Position numbers and translations under genes: made by a program. This document shows, piece by piece, positions 1 through 6,759 of a stretch of DNA of 20,925 bases; position 1 is the first letter of the stretch, and every line of letters starts with the position of its first letter. Source of the stretch: Spirochaetaceae bacterium (lineage in GTDB: Bacteria; Spirochaetota; Spirochaetia; Treponematales; Breznakiellaceae); contig JAISCK010000015.1 of NCBI GenBank assembly GCA_031265635.1, positions 1-20,925 of the forward strand. The letters are read 5' to 3'. The notes below the pieces were generated by a model, which saw only the letters and a program-made list of their open reading frames with translations, did no database searches and was not told where the DNA came from.

Positions 1-102
1 GACGGCTCAACAGTCATCACCGGCGGCCCCCTTGCCCCCGGCAGCCTGGTCCGTGGCCGGGTAACAGGCCGCGCCGGCATCGACCTTGAAGTGCGGGTCT
101 AA
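1..102 (+). CDS. C-terminal end of a MiaB/RimO-type methylthiotransferase (partial)
   Basis: The first frame is open from the left edge to TAA at 100-102 and encodes 33 residues, so the 5' part lies outside the window. The end, with PGSLVRGRVTGRAGIDLEVRV split around the Gly-Arg pairs, has the look of the TRAM RNA-binding domain that closes radical-SAM methylthiotransferases, where a G-x-x-V/F-x-x-R-V-T-x-A-x-x-Y/I-D-L pattern is usual. RimO modifies ribosomal protein S12 and MiaB modifies tRNA; the visible tail fits RimO slightly better because of the I-D-L ending, but cannot decide. The stop is followed by about 115 nt without a gene and then the terminator at 221-248. Confidence 0.5.
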   Translation, partial: DGSTVITGGPLAPGSLVRGRVTGRAGIDLEVRV

Positions 103-220
103 GAGCCTGTAAGCGCGAATCGCTGTAACTACTGCCTTGTTCACTTAACCACATTGCGAATCTTGTCGCCGTGAGCGCCCCAAACTCTTTTGGAAGCACT
201 TTCCGCAAGGTTCGGGAATA

Positions 221-248
221 AAAAAAGCGGGCAAACGCCCGCTTTTTT
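221..248. terminator. Bidirectional intrinsic terminator
   Basis: Six A, a perfect 6-bp stem GCGGGC/GCCCGC (227-232 and 237-242) with loop AAAC, then six T. It works on paper in both directions. It would stop the plus-strand methylthiotransferase transcript and the minus-strand outer-membrane-protein operon. A second hairpin, CTGTATC/GATACAG (261-267 and 274-280), lies between it and the last gene of that operon. Confidence 0.88.
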
Positions 249-287
249 CATCTACATCGCCTGTATCAGTTGCGATACAGCATAGCC

Positions 288-758
288 CTAGACACCCACT
301 CCGAGAGCGAGGCCAAAGAAAAGCCATCCCTGTTCAACATAGTTATTGGGGAACAGATATTCTATCCTGAGCTTTAATTCCGTATTTAGGGAATTATTGC
401 TCTGGGTAAAAGGAGCGTACTCAAAACCCAGGCCGGACACAGGTATCGGCGAGCCACCAGGATTTTGTAGTCCCAGGGAAACCTGGGCCTTGATCCTGTC
501 AATAATTTGGTATTTAAGCGTAAGCAGGGAAAAACCGGCAGTACTGTTGCCAATAAGGGTAAAACCTGCGGCCAAATCATTGCCAACCATGACATTAAAG
601 CCAAAAAGAGTCTGGGAGTCTGTGTCCCCGGTATTTACGTTATAGCTGGGCGCGTAGCCTATATCAAACGAAAAAACATTGTAGCCGCTGCTCTGGGCCG
701 CAAGCTGGGCCAGGGGCAGGATGGCTAAAACCGCCAGTAAAATCAGTATTTTTTTCAT
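288..758 (-). CDS. Small outer-membrane beta-barrel protein, paralog 1
   Basis: The 156-residue product has a clear signal peptide (MKK then a Leu/Ile/Ala-rich core, cleavage probably after AAQ near residue 22). The mature part is made of alternating hydrophobic/polar stretches rich in Gly, Tyr and Phe, as expected for an 8- to 10-strand outer-membrane barrel; it ends in a Gly-rich strand (GLALGVGV) with no terminal aromatic residue. The start is fixed by GGAGGAG just upstream of ATG. It is the last gene of a three-gene minus-strand operon, 23 nt after its near-duplicate at 782-1243, and is followed by two hairpins, the second an intrinsic terminator. No specific function can be read. Porin-like or surface-antigen roles are possible. 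Confidence 0.85.
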   Translation of the reverse strand: MKKILILLAVLAILPLAQLAAQSSGYNVFSFDIGYAPSYNVNTGDTDSQTLFGFNVMVGNDLAAGFTLIGNSTAGFSLLTLKYQIIDRIKAQVSLGLQNPGGSPIPVSGLGFEYAPFTQSNNSLNTELKLRIEYLFPNNYVEQGWLFFGLALGVGV

Positions 759-781
759 CTAGATTCTCCTCCGTATAGCTG

Positions 782-1243
782 TTAGATACCCACCCCTAAG
801 GCGACGCCAAAGAAAAGCCGCCCTTCGTCAATGGCACCGGGTTCAAACGCGTATTCTACCATGAGTTTTAATTCCGTACCCAGGTATTCACCGTATCTTC
901 GGGTAAAGGGAGCGTACTCAAAGCCCACACCGGATACGGGGTCAGTCCCGTCACTGCCCACGGAAACCAGGACCTTGAGCTTGTCAATAATCTGGTATTT
1001 AAGACTGAGCAGGGTATAAGTGGTAGAGGCTAGGGCGGTATAGGTAAAACCCGCAGTCAAATCATCGCCAATCATGATATTAAGGCCAAAAAGAGGCTGG
1101 GAATCCGTATCCGCGGACTCTACATTATAGCTGGGCGCATAGCCTATATCAAACGAAAAAACCTTAAAGCCGTCGCTCTGGGCCGCAAGCTGGGTCAGAG
1201 GCAGGATGGCTAAAACCGCCAGTAAAATTAGTATTTTTTTCAT
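782..1243 (-). CDS. Small outer-membrane beta-barrel protein, paralog 2
   Basis: A 153-residue protein closely related to the gene at 288-758. The first 22 residues differ at one position only (Thr for Ala at 17), and the segment FSFDIGYAPSYNV and the later GFEYAPFT block are shared, while the middle has diverged. Signal peptide, short strand-like segments and a Gly-rich C-terminus point to a small outer-membrane barrel. The ribosome site GGAGGAG upstream of ATG is also copied, so the duplication included the leader. It lies in the middle of the operon, 89 nt downstream of the larger relative at 1333-1866. Ligand and role are unknown. Confidence 0.85.
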   Translation of the reverse strand: MKKILILLAVLAILPLTQLAAQSDGFKVFSFDIGYAPSYNVESADTDSQPLFGLNIMIGDDLTAGFTYTALASTTYTLLSLKYQIIDKLKVLVSVGSDGTDPVSGVGFEYAPFTRRYGEYLGTELKLMVEYAFEPGAIDEGRLFFGVALGVGI

Positions 1244-1293
1244 CTAGATTATTCTCCTCCGTATACAGGGTCTTGACTTTGCAAGCCCTGGCT

Positions 1294-1311
1294 GTGCCGG
1301 TCCTCCGGCAC
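1294..1311 (-). other. Intercistronic hairpin in the barrel-protein operon
   Basis: A perfect 7-bp inverted repeat, GTGCCGG/CCGGCAC with a 4-nt loop, sits in the 89-nt gap between the first and second genes of the operon. It has no T-run in the minus direction, so it is not an obvious terminator. An RNA-processing or stability element is possible; this is inference. Confidence 0.45.
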
Positions 1312-1332
1312 GGATTCAAAGACCGTGCGGCC

Positions 1333-1866
1333 TTAGACGCCAAAACTAAGGCCCACAATAAAGATCAAGGCGCCTTCGGCCAGTTCTTCAAAGGGCGCAA
1401 CATAATCTATCCGCAGCTTGAGGCTATGGGCAATGCCCACCTCGCTCCTCTTGGAGAGGACATCGGCAAAGAGACCCAAGGTAAAGGTTTCAGGCTCAAC
1501 GCCATTCAATGAGCCAGTACCAGTATAGGTATAGTCAGCGGAACCAAAACCCAGGGCCGCACCGATAACGGGGGTAAATTTATAACCCAGACGCAGGCCG
1601 TTATAGTCACGGGTAACCGGAAAATCTCCATTACTGCCAGTGGTGATACGGTCAAAGCCCACCGAAAGACCGTCGAGGACAAAGAAATCAAAGCCAAAGT
1701 TATAGCCCCCGGCAAAGCCTCCGTCATCGGTTAATTCAGGACCCACAGCCACACCGAGGTTAAAAGAAATAAACTGAGGGGTGGGACTGCTAAAATCCTG
1801 AGCCGCCGCGGGCAATACCACTGCCGCAAGAACCACTAAAAGAACCACTAAACGCTTCATCATCAT
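1333..1866 (-). CDS. Outer-membrane beta-barrel protein, first gene of the operon
   Basis: The product is 177 residues with a signal peptide (MMMKRLVVLL core, cleavage likely after AAAQ near residue 23). The mature sequence alternates polar and aromatic residues in about eight short segments, with a GLRLGYKFTPVIGAALGFG stretch typical of barrel strands. It is a distant relative of the two paralogs downstream and shares their YAPF/VAPF-E motif and Gly-rich end. The three ATG codons in a row make the exact start uncertain by two residues; CGGAGGT precedes them. It is the promoter-proximal gene, with a near-consensus promoter at 1910-1938. Confidence 0.82.
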   Translation of the reverse strand: MMMKRLVVLLVVLAAVVLPAAAQDFSSPTPQFISFNLGVAVGPELTDDGGFAGGYNFGFDFFVLDGLSVGFDRITTGSNGDFPVTRDYNGLRLGYKFTPVIGAALGFGSADYTYTGTGSLNGVEPETFTLGLFADVLSKRSEVGIAHSLKLRIDYVAPFEELAEGALIFIVGLSFGV

Positions 1867-1889
1867 CTACCTCCGAAAAAATCTTTTTT

Positions 1890-1904
1890 AGCATCAAAGA
1901 TGCT
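1890..1904 (-). other. Hairpin at the predicted 5' end of the barrel operon mRNA
   Basis: AGCATC/GATGCT with loop TTT, extendable through flanking T/A runs across 1884-1910. The predicted transcription start (about 1903) falls inside the outer base of the stem, so the mRNA would begin with this hairpin. Such 5' stems can protect outer-membrane-protein mRNAs from decay. The role is inferred. Confidence 0.4.
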
Positions 1905-1909
1905 TAAAA

Positions 1910-1938
1910 AGAATAACCTTTGGTGAATTTTTTGTCAA
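1910..1938 (-). promoter_or_regulatory. Sigma-70-type promoter of the barrel operon
   Basis: On the minus strand: TTGACA (1938-1933), 17-nt spacer, TATTCT (1915-1910). The -35 is a perfect match and the -10 matches at four of six positions. It lies about 45 nt upstream of the first start codon. Confidence 0.75.
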
Positions 1939-2027
1939 GGAATCAATTTCAAAATAAAATATAGTGCGGCTTATGGCTCCAGGGGAACAACGCTCAGGGT
2001 TTTACCCAGGGGCGCCCATTTTGGCTC

Positions 2028-2057
2028 TTGCCTGAAATTTGGATAATAGGGTATTCT
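2028..2057 (+). promoter_or_regulatory. Candidate promoter of the cyclic-nucleotide-binding regulator
   Basis: TTGCCT, 18-nt spacer, TATTCT, each matching consensus at four of six positions. The -10 ends 5 nt before a possible GTG start at 2063 and 17 nt before ATG at 2075, so the leader would be very short. Confidence 0.4.
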
Positions 2058-2074
2058 AATCCGTGGTTGGTTTT

Positions 2075-2686
2075 ATGACTGAGAAAAAGTTTGACGCGGG
2101 CGAAATCATATTCCGGGAAGGTGATCTCGGGGATCTCATGTATATACTCAAACGCGGTAATGTGGATCTTAAAAAGAAGGTTGAAAAGGGCGAGGTGGTA
2201 TTAAAGACCATTTCCAGAGCCAGTGAATTTTTTGGCGAAATGGCCCTTATTGATCACCGGCCCCGTTCCGCCTCGGCCATTGCCATTACGGAAACCAGTG
2301 TTCTTTCGATAGACGGGCCTTCTTTTGAGAAGATGATTGTTTCCAACGGCAATTTCGCCCTGAAAATCATAAAGATTCTTTCCGAGCGTATACGGAATAC
2401 CAACCAGCATCTTGAAGAGCTGATAGAGACCAGTCCCCGGAAGCGGATCATGACCGGCATGGCCGGTTATGCTTTCAAGTACGGCCAGCATCTTGATAAC
2501 GGCCCTTTCAAAGTATCGCTGAGGGAGATCAGGCAGTGGATTAACAGCCACCTGGGTATTTCTTTTGAAGAGCTGGATGCCTGTATTGAATGGATGCTTC
2601 ATTGCCGCATAGTTGTTTACGCGGGTACCGGCAAGGATCATCTGATTATTTCGAACCGTTTTGTCCAGGAGTATGCTAATAAATAG
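2075..2686 (+). CDS. Crp/Fnr-like cyclic-nucleotide-binding protein
   Basis: Residues 1-110 form a cNMP-binding (cupin-like) domain: KKFDAGEIIFREGD opening, LMYILKRGNV, then a phosphate-binding cassette with FGEMAL (53-58) and R64-S65-A66, which are the Glu and Arg that normally contact the cyclic nucleotide. A helix (about 95-115) resembles the Crp hinge helix. The C-terminal 90 residues look like a divergent winged helix (SLREIRQWINSHLGISFEEL) rather than a textbook Crp HTH, so DNA binding is likely but not certain. ATG at 2075 is preferred; GTG at 2063 in the same frame would add four residues. Neither has a good Shine-Dalgarno. It heads a probable operon with the STAS protein and the VanY-like lipoprotein. 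Confidence 0.85.
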   Translation: MTEKKFDAGEIIFREGDLGDLMYILKRGNVDLKKKVEKGEVVLKTISRASEFFGEMALIDHRPRSASAIAITETSVLSIDGPSFEKMIVSNGNFALKIIKILSERIRNTNQHLEELIETSPRKRIMTGMAGYAFKYGQHLDNGPFKVSLREIRQWINSHLGISFEELDACIEWMLHCRIVVYAGTGKDHLIISNRFVQEYANK

Positions 2687-2732
2687 TTCCGCTCCTTTAG
2701 GTTCAGGGTTGCTTTCCAAAACCGGGGGACTT

Positions 2733-3059
2733 ATGGAAACTTTTACCATGACCAAATCCAACGAAGGACATTTTACCGTGTTTGAGATTCAGGGTGTTCT
2801 GGACGACCATAATTACAGGGAATTCCAGCGCAGAATACGCTCCTCGGCTTTTACATCCCATGTGGTGCTGGATATGTCCGGGGTGGAGCGTCTTTCCTCA
2901 ACCGGCCTGGGCGCGGTAATCACCCTCCTTGAGTACGCCCAGGAAGCAAAACGGCGTTTTTATATTCTCAATCCCAGCGCGATTGTCAAAATTGTCATAG
3001 ATTCAAGCGGGCTTCCCGATTTATTCACTATTGTGAAGACCATGGATGAGGTTGTGTAG
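2733..3059 (+). CDS. STAS-domain protein (anti-sigma factor antagonist type)
   Basis: The 108-residue protein is one STAS domain: strand FTVFEIQGVLDDHN, helix, strand HVVLDMSGVERL, then SSTGLGAVITLLEYAQ, and a C-terminal strand-helix pair. In SpoIIAA the matching loop is DSSGLG and the second Ser is phosphorylated by the anti-sigma kinase; here the loop is SSTGLG, so the phospho-acceptor would be Thr. ATG at 2733 is chosen because GGGGGAC stands just upstream; an in-frame TTG at 2661 would overlap the previous gene. The gene starts 46 nt after the cyclic-nucleotide-binding regulator and abuts the VanY-like gene. No anti-sigma kinase or sigma factor is in the window, so its partner is unknown. 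Confidence 0.88.
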   Translation: METFTMTKSNEGHFTVFEIQGVLDDHNYREFQRRIRSSAFTSHVVLDMSGVERLSSTGLGAVITLLEYAQEAKRRFYILNPSAIVKIVIDSSGLPDLFTIVKTMDEVV

Positions 3060-3060
3060 T

Positions 3061-3909
3061 ATGGGGGGCATCAAGTTTTTTGTTTGCGCGGTTTTTTGCC
3101 TTGCGTCCTTTTCAGGCTGTTTCAGGGGACAGAGTAACGCCGCCACGGGTAACGCGGTAAGCGGCCAGGACGCGGAGATGCGGGGACAGAGTAATGCCGC
3201 CGAACCTGATTTTCAGGATGATTTGCGGCGTATTCTGAGCGATGCCCGGCTTCCCCCGGAACTGGTCCAGGAACTGGGCGCGGCCGCCCGTGAAGGGCCG
3301 TCCTTTATTCTGGATCTTCTTGCCGTGCTGGAAGGAGACCCTTATCTAAGGATACTGGTGGACAAGGCCCATGCCCTTCCCGGCGGGTATGAGCCTGAAG
3401 ATTTGGTAACGCTTTCCGGCCCTTCGTACCGGACCGGCCGTAATGGCCTCCTGCTCAGGCAGGAAGCGGCCAGGGCCCTTGAGGAAATGGCCGCCGCCGC
3501 CGCCGCTGAGGGGCTTACCCTGACCGCGTCCTCCACATACCGCTCATACAATTACCAGGTTGAAGTGTACGCCAGGAATGTACAGGAAGACGGACAGGAA
3601 GCAGCCGACCGGGTCTCGGCCAGGCCCGGACACAGCCAGCATCAGCTTGGCCTGGTGGTTGATTTTGGTTCAATCTCCGACGAGTTTGCCGGAACCAGGG
3701 AAGGCCGGTGGCTGCTGTCCAATGCCGGGCGTTTCGGCTGGTCCCTTTCCTTTCCCGACGGCTATGAGGCGCTTACCGGCTACCGCTGGGAAAGCTGGCA
3801 TTATCGCTATGTGGGCCGGGACCTTGTTCATTTTATAGACACGTATTTTAACGGCATACAGCAATACGCCCTGCAGTTCATTCACGCGTGGGAAGAAGCT
3901 GCCAGGTAA
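3061..3909 (+). CDS. VanY-like D-alanyl-D-alanine carboxypeptidase, predicted lipoprotein
   Basis: A peptidase of family M15B. The signals are SSTYRSYNYQ, then PGHSQHQLG-LVVDFG with zinc ligands His194 and Asp201, and ESWHYRYVG with catalytic Glu244 and ligand His247 (numbering from ATG 3061). Such enzymes remove the terminal D-Ala from peptidoglycan stem peptides in the periplasm. The N-terminus is a lipoprotein signal ending ASFSGC, with Cys20 the likely lipidated residue; the lipobox is loose, as is common in spirochetes. ATG 3061 follows the STAS stop by one nucleotide and has GAGG nine nt upstream; ATG 3046 in the same frame would overlap that gene. Residues about 22-48 carry a short repeated motif (RGQSNAA twice). 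Confidence 0.88.
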   Translation: MGGIKFFVCAVFCLASFSGCFRGQSNAATGNAVSGQDAEMRGQSNAAEPDFQDDLRRILSDARLPPELVQELGAAAREGPSFILDLLAVLEGDPYLRILVDKAHALPGGYEPEDLVTLSGPSYRTGRNGLLLRQEAARALEEMAAAAAAEGLTLTASSTYRSYNYQVEVYARNVQEDGQEAADRVSARPGHSQHQLGLVVDFGSISDEFAGTREGRWLLSNAGRFGWSLSFPDGYEALTGYRWESWHYRYVGRDLVHFIDTYFNGIQQYALQFIHAWEEAAR

Positions 3910-3920
3910 ACACAGGCCGC

Positions 3921-3942
3921 CGGCCGTTTGCGCCGTTTTTTT
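3921..3942 (+). terminator. Possible terminator between convergent genes
   Basis: CGGC/GCCG (3921-3924 and 3932-3935) with a 7-nt loop, followed by seven T. It lies 11 nt after the VanY-like stop, and the T-run reaches into the stop codon of the convergent MATE gene. The stem is short, so this is moderate evidence. Confidence 0.45.
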
Positions 3943-5383
3943 ACAGCCCCGCCTTCCTGTTTAGCTTTTTCAATTCAAAAAATATCATGATTGAAGTAAG
4001 AATCAATGAGAACGCGTCCGCTACAGGAGCCGCGGCAACCACACCCCGGAGTCCCCAGAACTTCCCAAAAAGGAGTATGCAGGGAATAAGGGCGATGCAC
4101 TGGCGCATCATGGAAAGGAAAATAGACGTTTTCGGCCTGCCGGTAACCACAAAGAAATTGGCCGACACTATCTGAAATCCGGTCAGCGGAAGAAAAATCA
4201 TCATGACCCTCATGGCCCAGGGAGCAAAACTGAAAAGGGCGTCGCTGCCATGAGGCGCGAATATGCGCACCATGCTATGGGGAAAGAATTCGCTGGCTAT
4301 AAAACCCACAACACAGAAGACTGTCGCAAATATAACAGCCCTGATATAGGCGCTTTTGACCCGCCCGAATTTTTTCGCGCCGTAATTGTAGCCCAGTATG
4401 GGCTGGGCTCCCTGATTGATGCCGAAGATGGGCATAAGTATCATCATGGTGATGGACATGTTGATGTTGACGCCTGAGAGGGCTATATCCCCGCCATTGT
4501 CCACCCCCAGGGCCGCGACGCCATACCAGCCCATGCGTGTATTGTAGAGGAGCTGGACCGCGGACATAATAAACTGCAGCAAAAACTGGGCCGACCCAAA
4601 GCCCAGTATCTGCATGACTATGCCCCGGTTAAAGGTAAAGCTCCTGGGCCTGAGCTTTACTACGGCTTTTTTTCCCAGATTGAAACCAAGCAGCCAGACT
4701 GCCGAGGCGAGCTGGGAAATGATGGTCGCCCAGGCGGCGCCCTTGACGCCCCAGCCAAAGCCAAAAATAAAGATCGGATCAAGGATCATGTTCATTCCGG
4801 CGCCAAGGAACATGCTTATCATGGTGATAGCCGGGAAACCCTGGGCCCTGGTGCAGTGGGAGAGCCCGAACCCCACCATAACAAAAACCTGCCCGTATAT
4901 GATAATTTTAAGGTAGTCCCGGGCATAGTTTATGGCTTCGCTTCCTTCCTGGGCGCCCAGGATTGAAAGTATGGGCTCAATAAAAACCAGGCCGGAAATC
5001 ATGAGGAGGAAACCTATGCCTACAAGGAGGATGAGGCAGTGGTTCAGGGCGTTTTCCGCATCGTGTTTCCGCCCCTGCCCAAGACGCATGGAAATCATAT
5101 TCGCCGATCCCACGCCGAAAAGCATGGCAAAGGCCATGGAGATGGTTACTATGGGCATCGTCAGGGAGAGGCCCCCCAGGGCGACTTCATTGACGCCCCT
5201 TCCAACATAGATCCTGTCCACCACATTATACAGGGCATTAACAATCATGCCGGAAATAGCCGGAATGGAAAAACGGAGTATCAATTTTCCTATAGGTTCG
5301 GTTCCCAAACGGTCCGACGCGCTGCTATGAACGGAAGCCGGCGGCTGATCAGAGGGGCCGGTATGAATTTCAACTTGAGACAT
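3941..5383 (-). CDS. MATE-family multidrug/cation efflux transporter
   Basis: The 480-residue protein has about 12 hydrophobic segments in two MatE halves. The opening EPIGKLILRFSIPAISGM followed by VNALYNVVDRIYVG is the typical first helix of the MepA-like MATE branch, and GINQGAQPILGYNYGAKKF marks the start of the second half. These inner-membrane proteins export cationic drugs or metabolites by Na+ or H+ antiport. Length is close to the family norm (450-480). The first 30 residues are a polar, Ser/Pro-rich extension. AGGA stands about 11 nt before ATG. It is transcribed divergently from the 147-residue protein at 5471. Substrate cannot be inferred. Confidence 0.92.
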   Translation of the reverse strand: MSQVEIHTGPSDQPPASVHSSASDRLGTEPIGKLILRFSIPAISGMIVNALYNVVDRIYVGRGVNEVALGGLSLTMPIVTISMAFAMLFGVGSANMISMRLGQGRKHDAENALNHCLILLVGIGFLLMISGLVFIEPILSILGAQEGSEAINYARDYLKIIIYGQVFVMVGFGLSHCTRAQGFPAITMISMFLGAGMNMILDPIFIFGFGWGVKGAAWATIISQLASAVWLLGFNLGKKAVVKLRPRSFTFNRGIVMQILGFGSAQFLLQFIMSAVQLLYNTRMGWYGVAALGVDNGGDIALSGVNINMSITMMILMPIFGINQGAQPILGYNYGAKKFGRVKSAYIRAVIFATVFCVVGFIASEFFPHSMVRIFAPHGSDALFSFAPWAMRVMMIFLPLTGFQIVSANFFVVTGRPKTSIFLSMMRQCIALIPCILLFGKFWGLRGVVAAAPVADAFSLILTSIMIFFELKKLNRKAGL

Positions 5384-5427
5384 TTATATATTTTCCTGAT
5401 ATGGCCCTGCTTTGTAAAGGGCTTGCC

Positions 5428-5456
5428 TTGACGGATTTTCCGGGGCTTTATATACT
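5428..5456 (+). promoter_or_regulatory. Sigma-70-type promoter close to the start codon
   Basis: TTGACG, 17-nt spacer, TATACT. Each box matches consensus at five or four of six positions and spacing is optimal. The -10 ends 14 nt before ATG 5471, so the leader would be about 8 nt with no room for a Shine-Dalgarno sequence. Confidence 0.65.
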
Positions 5457-5470
5457 TGGGTTTGTTCCTG

Positions 5471-5914
5471 ATGAATTTACAGTACACCACCCTTCGCCTT
5501 CACGCTCCCCTTTATTATGTTCCTGATCCCGCGCTTGAACCCTTTTGCTTTCCCGGAGGGGAAGAGCTTGCCCTGGCTTTTGAACTTGATTCCGAAACAG
5601 GACAGAGTATTGAACCCGGAGAGGAGCGCTACCTGGCAGAGCCGCTCTGGCTGGGCAAAGCAGCCGAGGCAGCGGAGGCCGGGGCCGCGGAGACCGCGGC
5701 TATGCCGGGGATTCCGGGGGGCTTTTGCATACCGCGGGGCGTGTATTTTTTCTCGCAGATACGGGAACTGCCCGGCAGGGACGAATGGATACGGTTTGCC
5801 ATAGAGGTGCAAAAAGAAGGGCTCTGGCGGAGAAACAGGCTGGGCGGACGCCTTTATCTCCGCGCTGTCTACGAAGACGGGGCCGCCGCCCAGATATTCA
5901 GGGAATGTCTGTAA
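5471..5914 (+). CDS. Unrecognised 147-residue protein
   Basis: I do not recognise this family. The product is acidic in its first half, has no signal peptide and no membrane segment, and carries an Ala/Glu-rich stretch (KAAEAAEAGAAETAA, about residues 63-77) that looks like a flexible linker between two compact parts. The second part (about 84-147) has GVYFFSQIRELPGRDEW and a basic RRNRLGGRLYLRAV segment. An in-frame TTG at 5456 overlaps the -10 box of the promoter at 5428-5456, so ATG 5471 is the better start. The stop codon directly abuts the stop codon of the convergent DUF2259 gene, with no spacer. Confidence 0.72.
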   Translation: MNLQYTTLRLHAPLYYVPDPALEPFCFPGGEELALAFELDSETGQSIEPGEERYLAEPLWLGKAAEAAEAGAAETAAMPGIPGGFCIPRGVYFFSQIRELPGRDEWIRFAIEVQKEGLWRRNRLGGRLYLRAVYEDGAAAQIFRECL

Positions 5915-6607
5915 TTACAGCCGTACCGCTTCAACCATATAGCGTATGTCGGAGCCGTTTTCGCCCTGCCTGTGCATTTCAATTACAAAGATAAGGGACC
6001 CGTCATGGGGGGCTATCATGGCCTTCCTGATACGGTACGAAGCGACCAGGGGCCGTTTTAACTGGGGGGTTCCCACCACATAGGTCCTGGTTCCCCGGCT
6101 GTCTGTTCTTTCAAGATTGATATAGAACGATGATTTAAGCGAGGCTGCCGCGCCTTCCACCGTAGAAACCAGGGAAGCCCTGTAATTCGCCTGGGCCTCG
6201 AAATCCCTGAATTCTATGGTCTGGCCGTTTCCGCCGCCTTCACCGTTAAGGGAAATATACAGGGGCTGGCTCTGAAAAAGAAAATCAACGCCATGGCGCT
6301 CGGCAAGGGCGGCGTTACGGGCAATAAGCCTGAACAGCGCCCCCGACCCATCCTGGCCTGCCGCGACCGGGGAAGTATGGACATAGGAGCTTCTTCCTCC
6401 GGGGACAAAATTGTTGTTCGGCACATCGACAATAAACAAATCGGCCCAGGGCCGCAGTGTCCCTGACTGAATGCCGTATTGGGCAAAAATATACACCTTG
6501 CCGTCAGGTGAAAAACCAAGGTCCACAAATGAAGCGGCATCTCCTGCCCAGAGCCCGGAAAGAAAAACCGGGGTTATGAGTAAAAGGATAAGTATCTTCT
6601 TGTACAT
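5915..6607 (-). CDS. DUF2259-type predicted secreted protein
   Basis: The 230-residue protein has a signal peptide (MYKKILILLL core, cleavage likely near LWAGDAA). The mature start FVDLGFSPDGKVYIFAQYG, followed by WADLFIVDVPNNNFVPGG, matches my memory of the DUF2259 family of secreted spirochete proteins, where F-x-x-L-G-F-S-x-D-G and V-D-V-x-x-N are hallmarks. Function of that family is unknown. AGGAG precedes ATG by 6 nt. The gene is convergent with and directly adjoining the 147-residue protein, and divergent from the membrane protein at 6760. Confidence 0.82.
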   Translation of the reverse strand: MYKKILILLLITPVFLSGLWAGDAASFVDLGFSPDGKVYIFAQYGIQSGTLRPWADLFIVDVPNNNFVPGGRSSYVHTSPVAAGQDGSGALFRLIARNAALAERHGVDFLFQSQPLYISLNGEGGGNGQTIEFRDFEAQANYRASLVSTVEGAAASLKSSFYINLERTDSRGTRTYVVGTPQLKRPLVASYRIRKAMIAPHDGSLIFVIEMHRQGENGSDIRYMVEAVRL

Positions 6608-6723
6608 ACCGTTCTCCTATAAAAATCGCCGGAACGTATCGGACCTGTTCAACAGTGGCCGGTTTTAAGGCAGATCCAATTTTGAAGGTCCCCGTTTTAT
6701 TTTCGGCTGTCTTGATACGGTAC

Positions 6724-6753
6724 TTGAGCGGAGGCGGGATTTTCAATTATGCT
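6724..6753 (+). promoter_or_regulatory. Candidate promoter of the membrane protein
   Basis: TTGAGC, 18-nt spacer, TATGCT. The -10 ends 6 nt before ATG 6760, so the predicted transcription start coincides with the start codon. Confidence 0.45.
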
Positions 6754-6759
6754 TACCCC

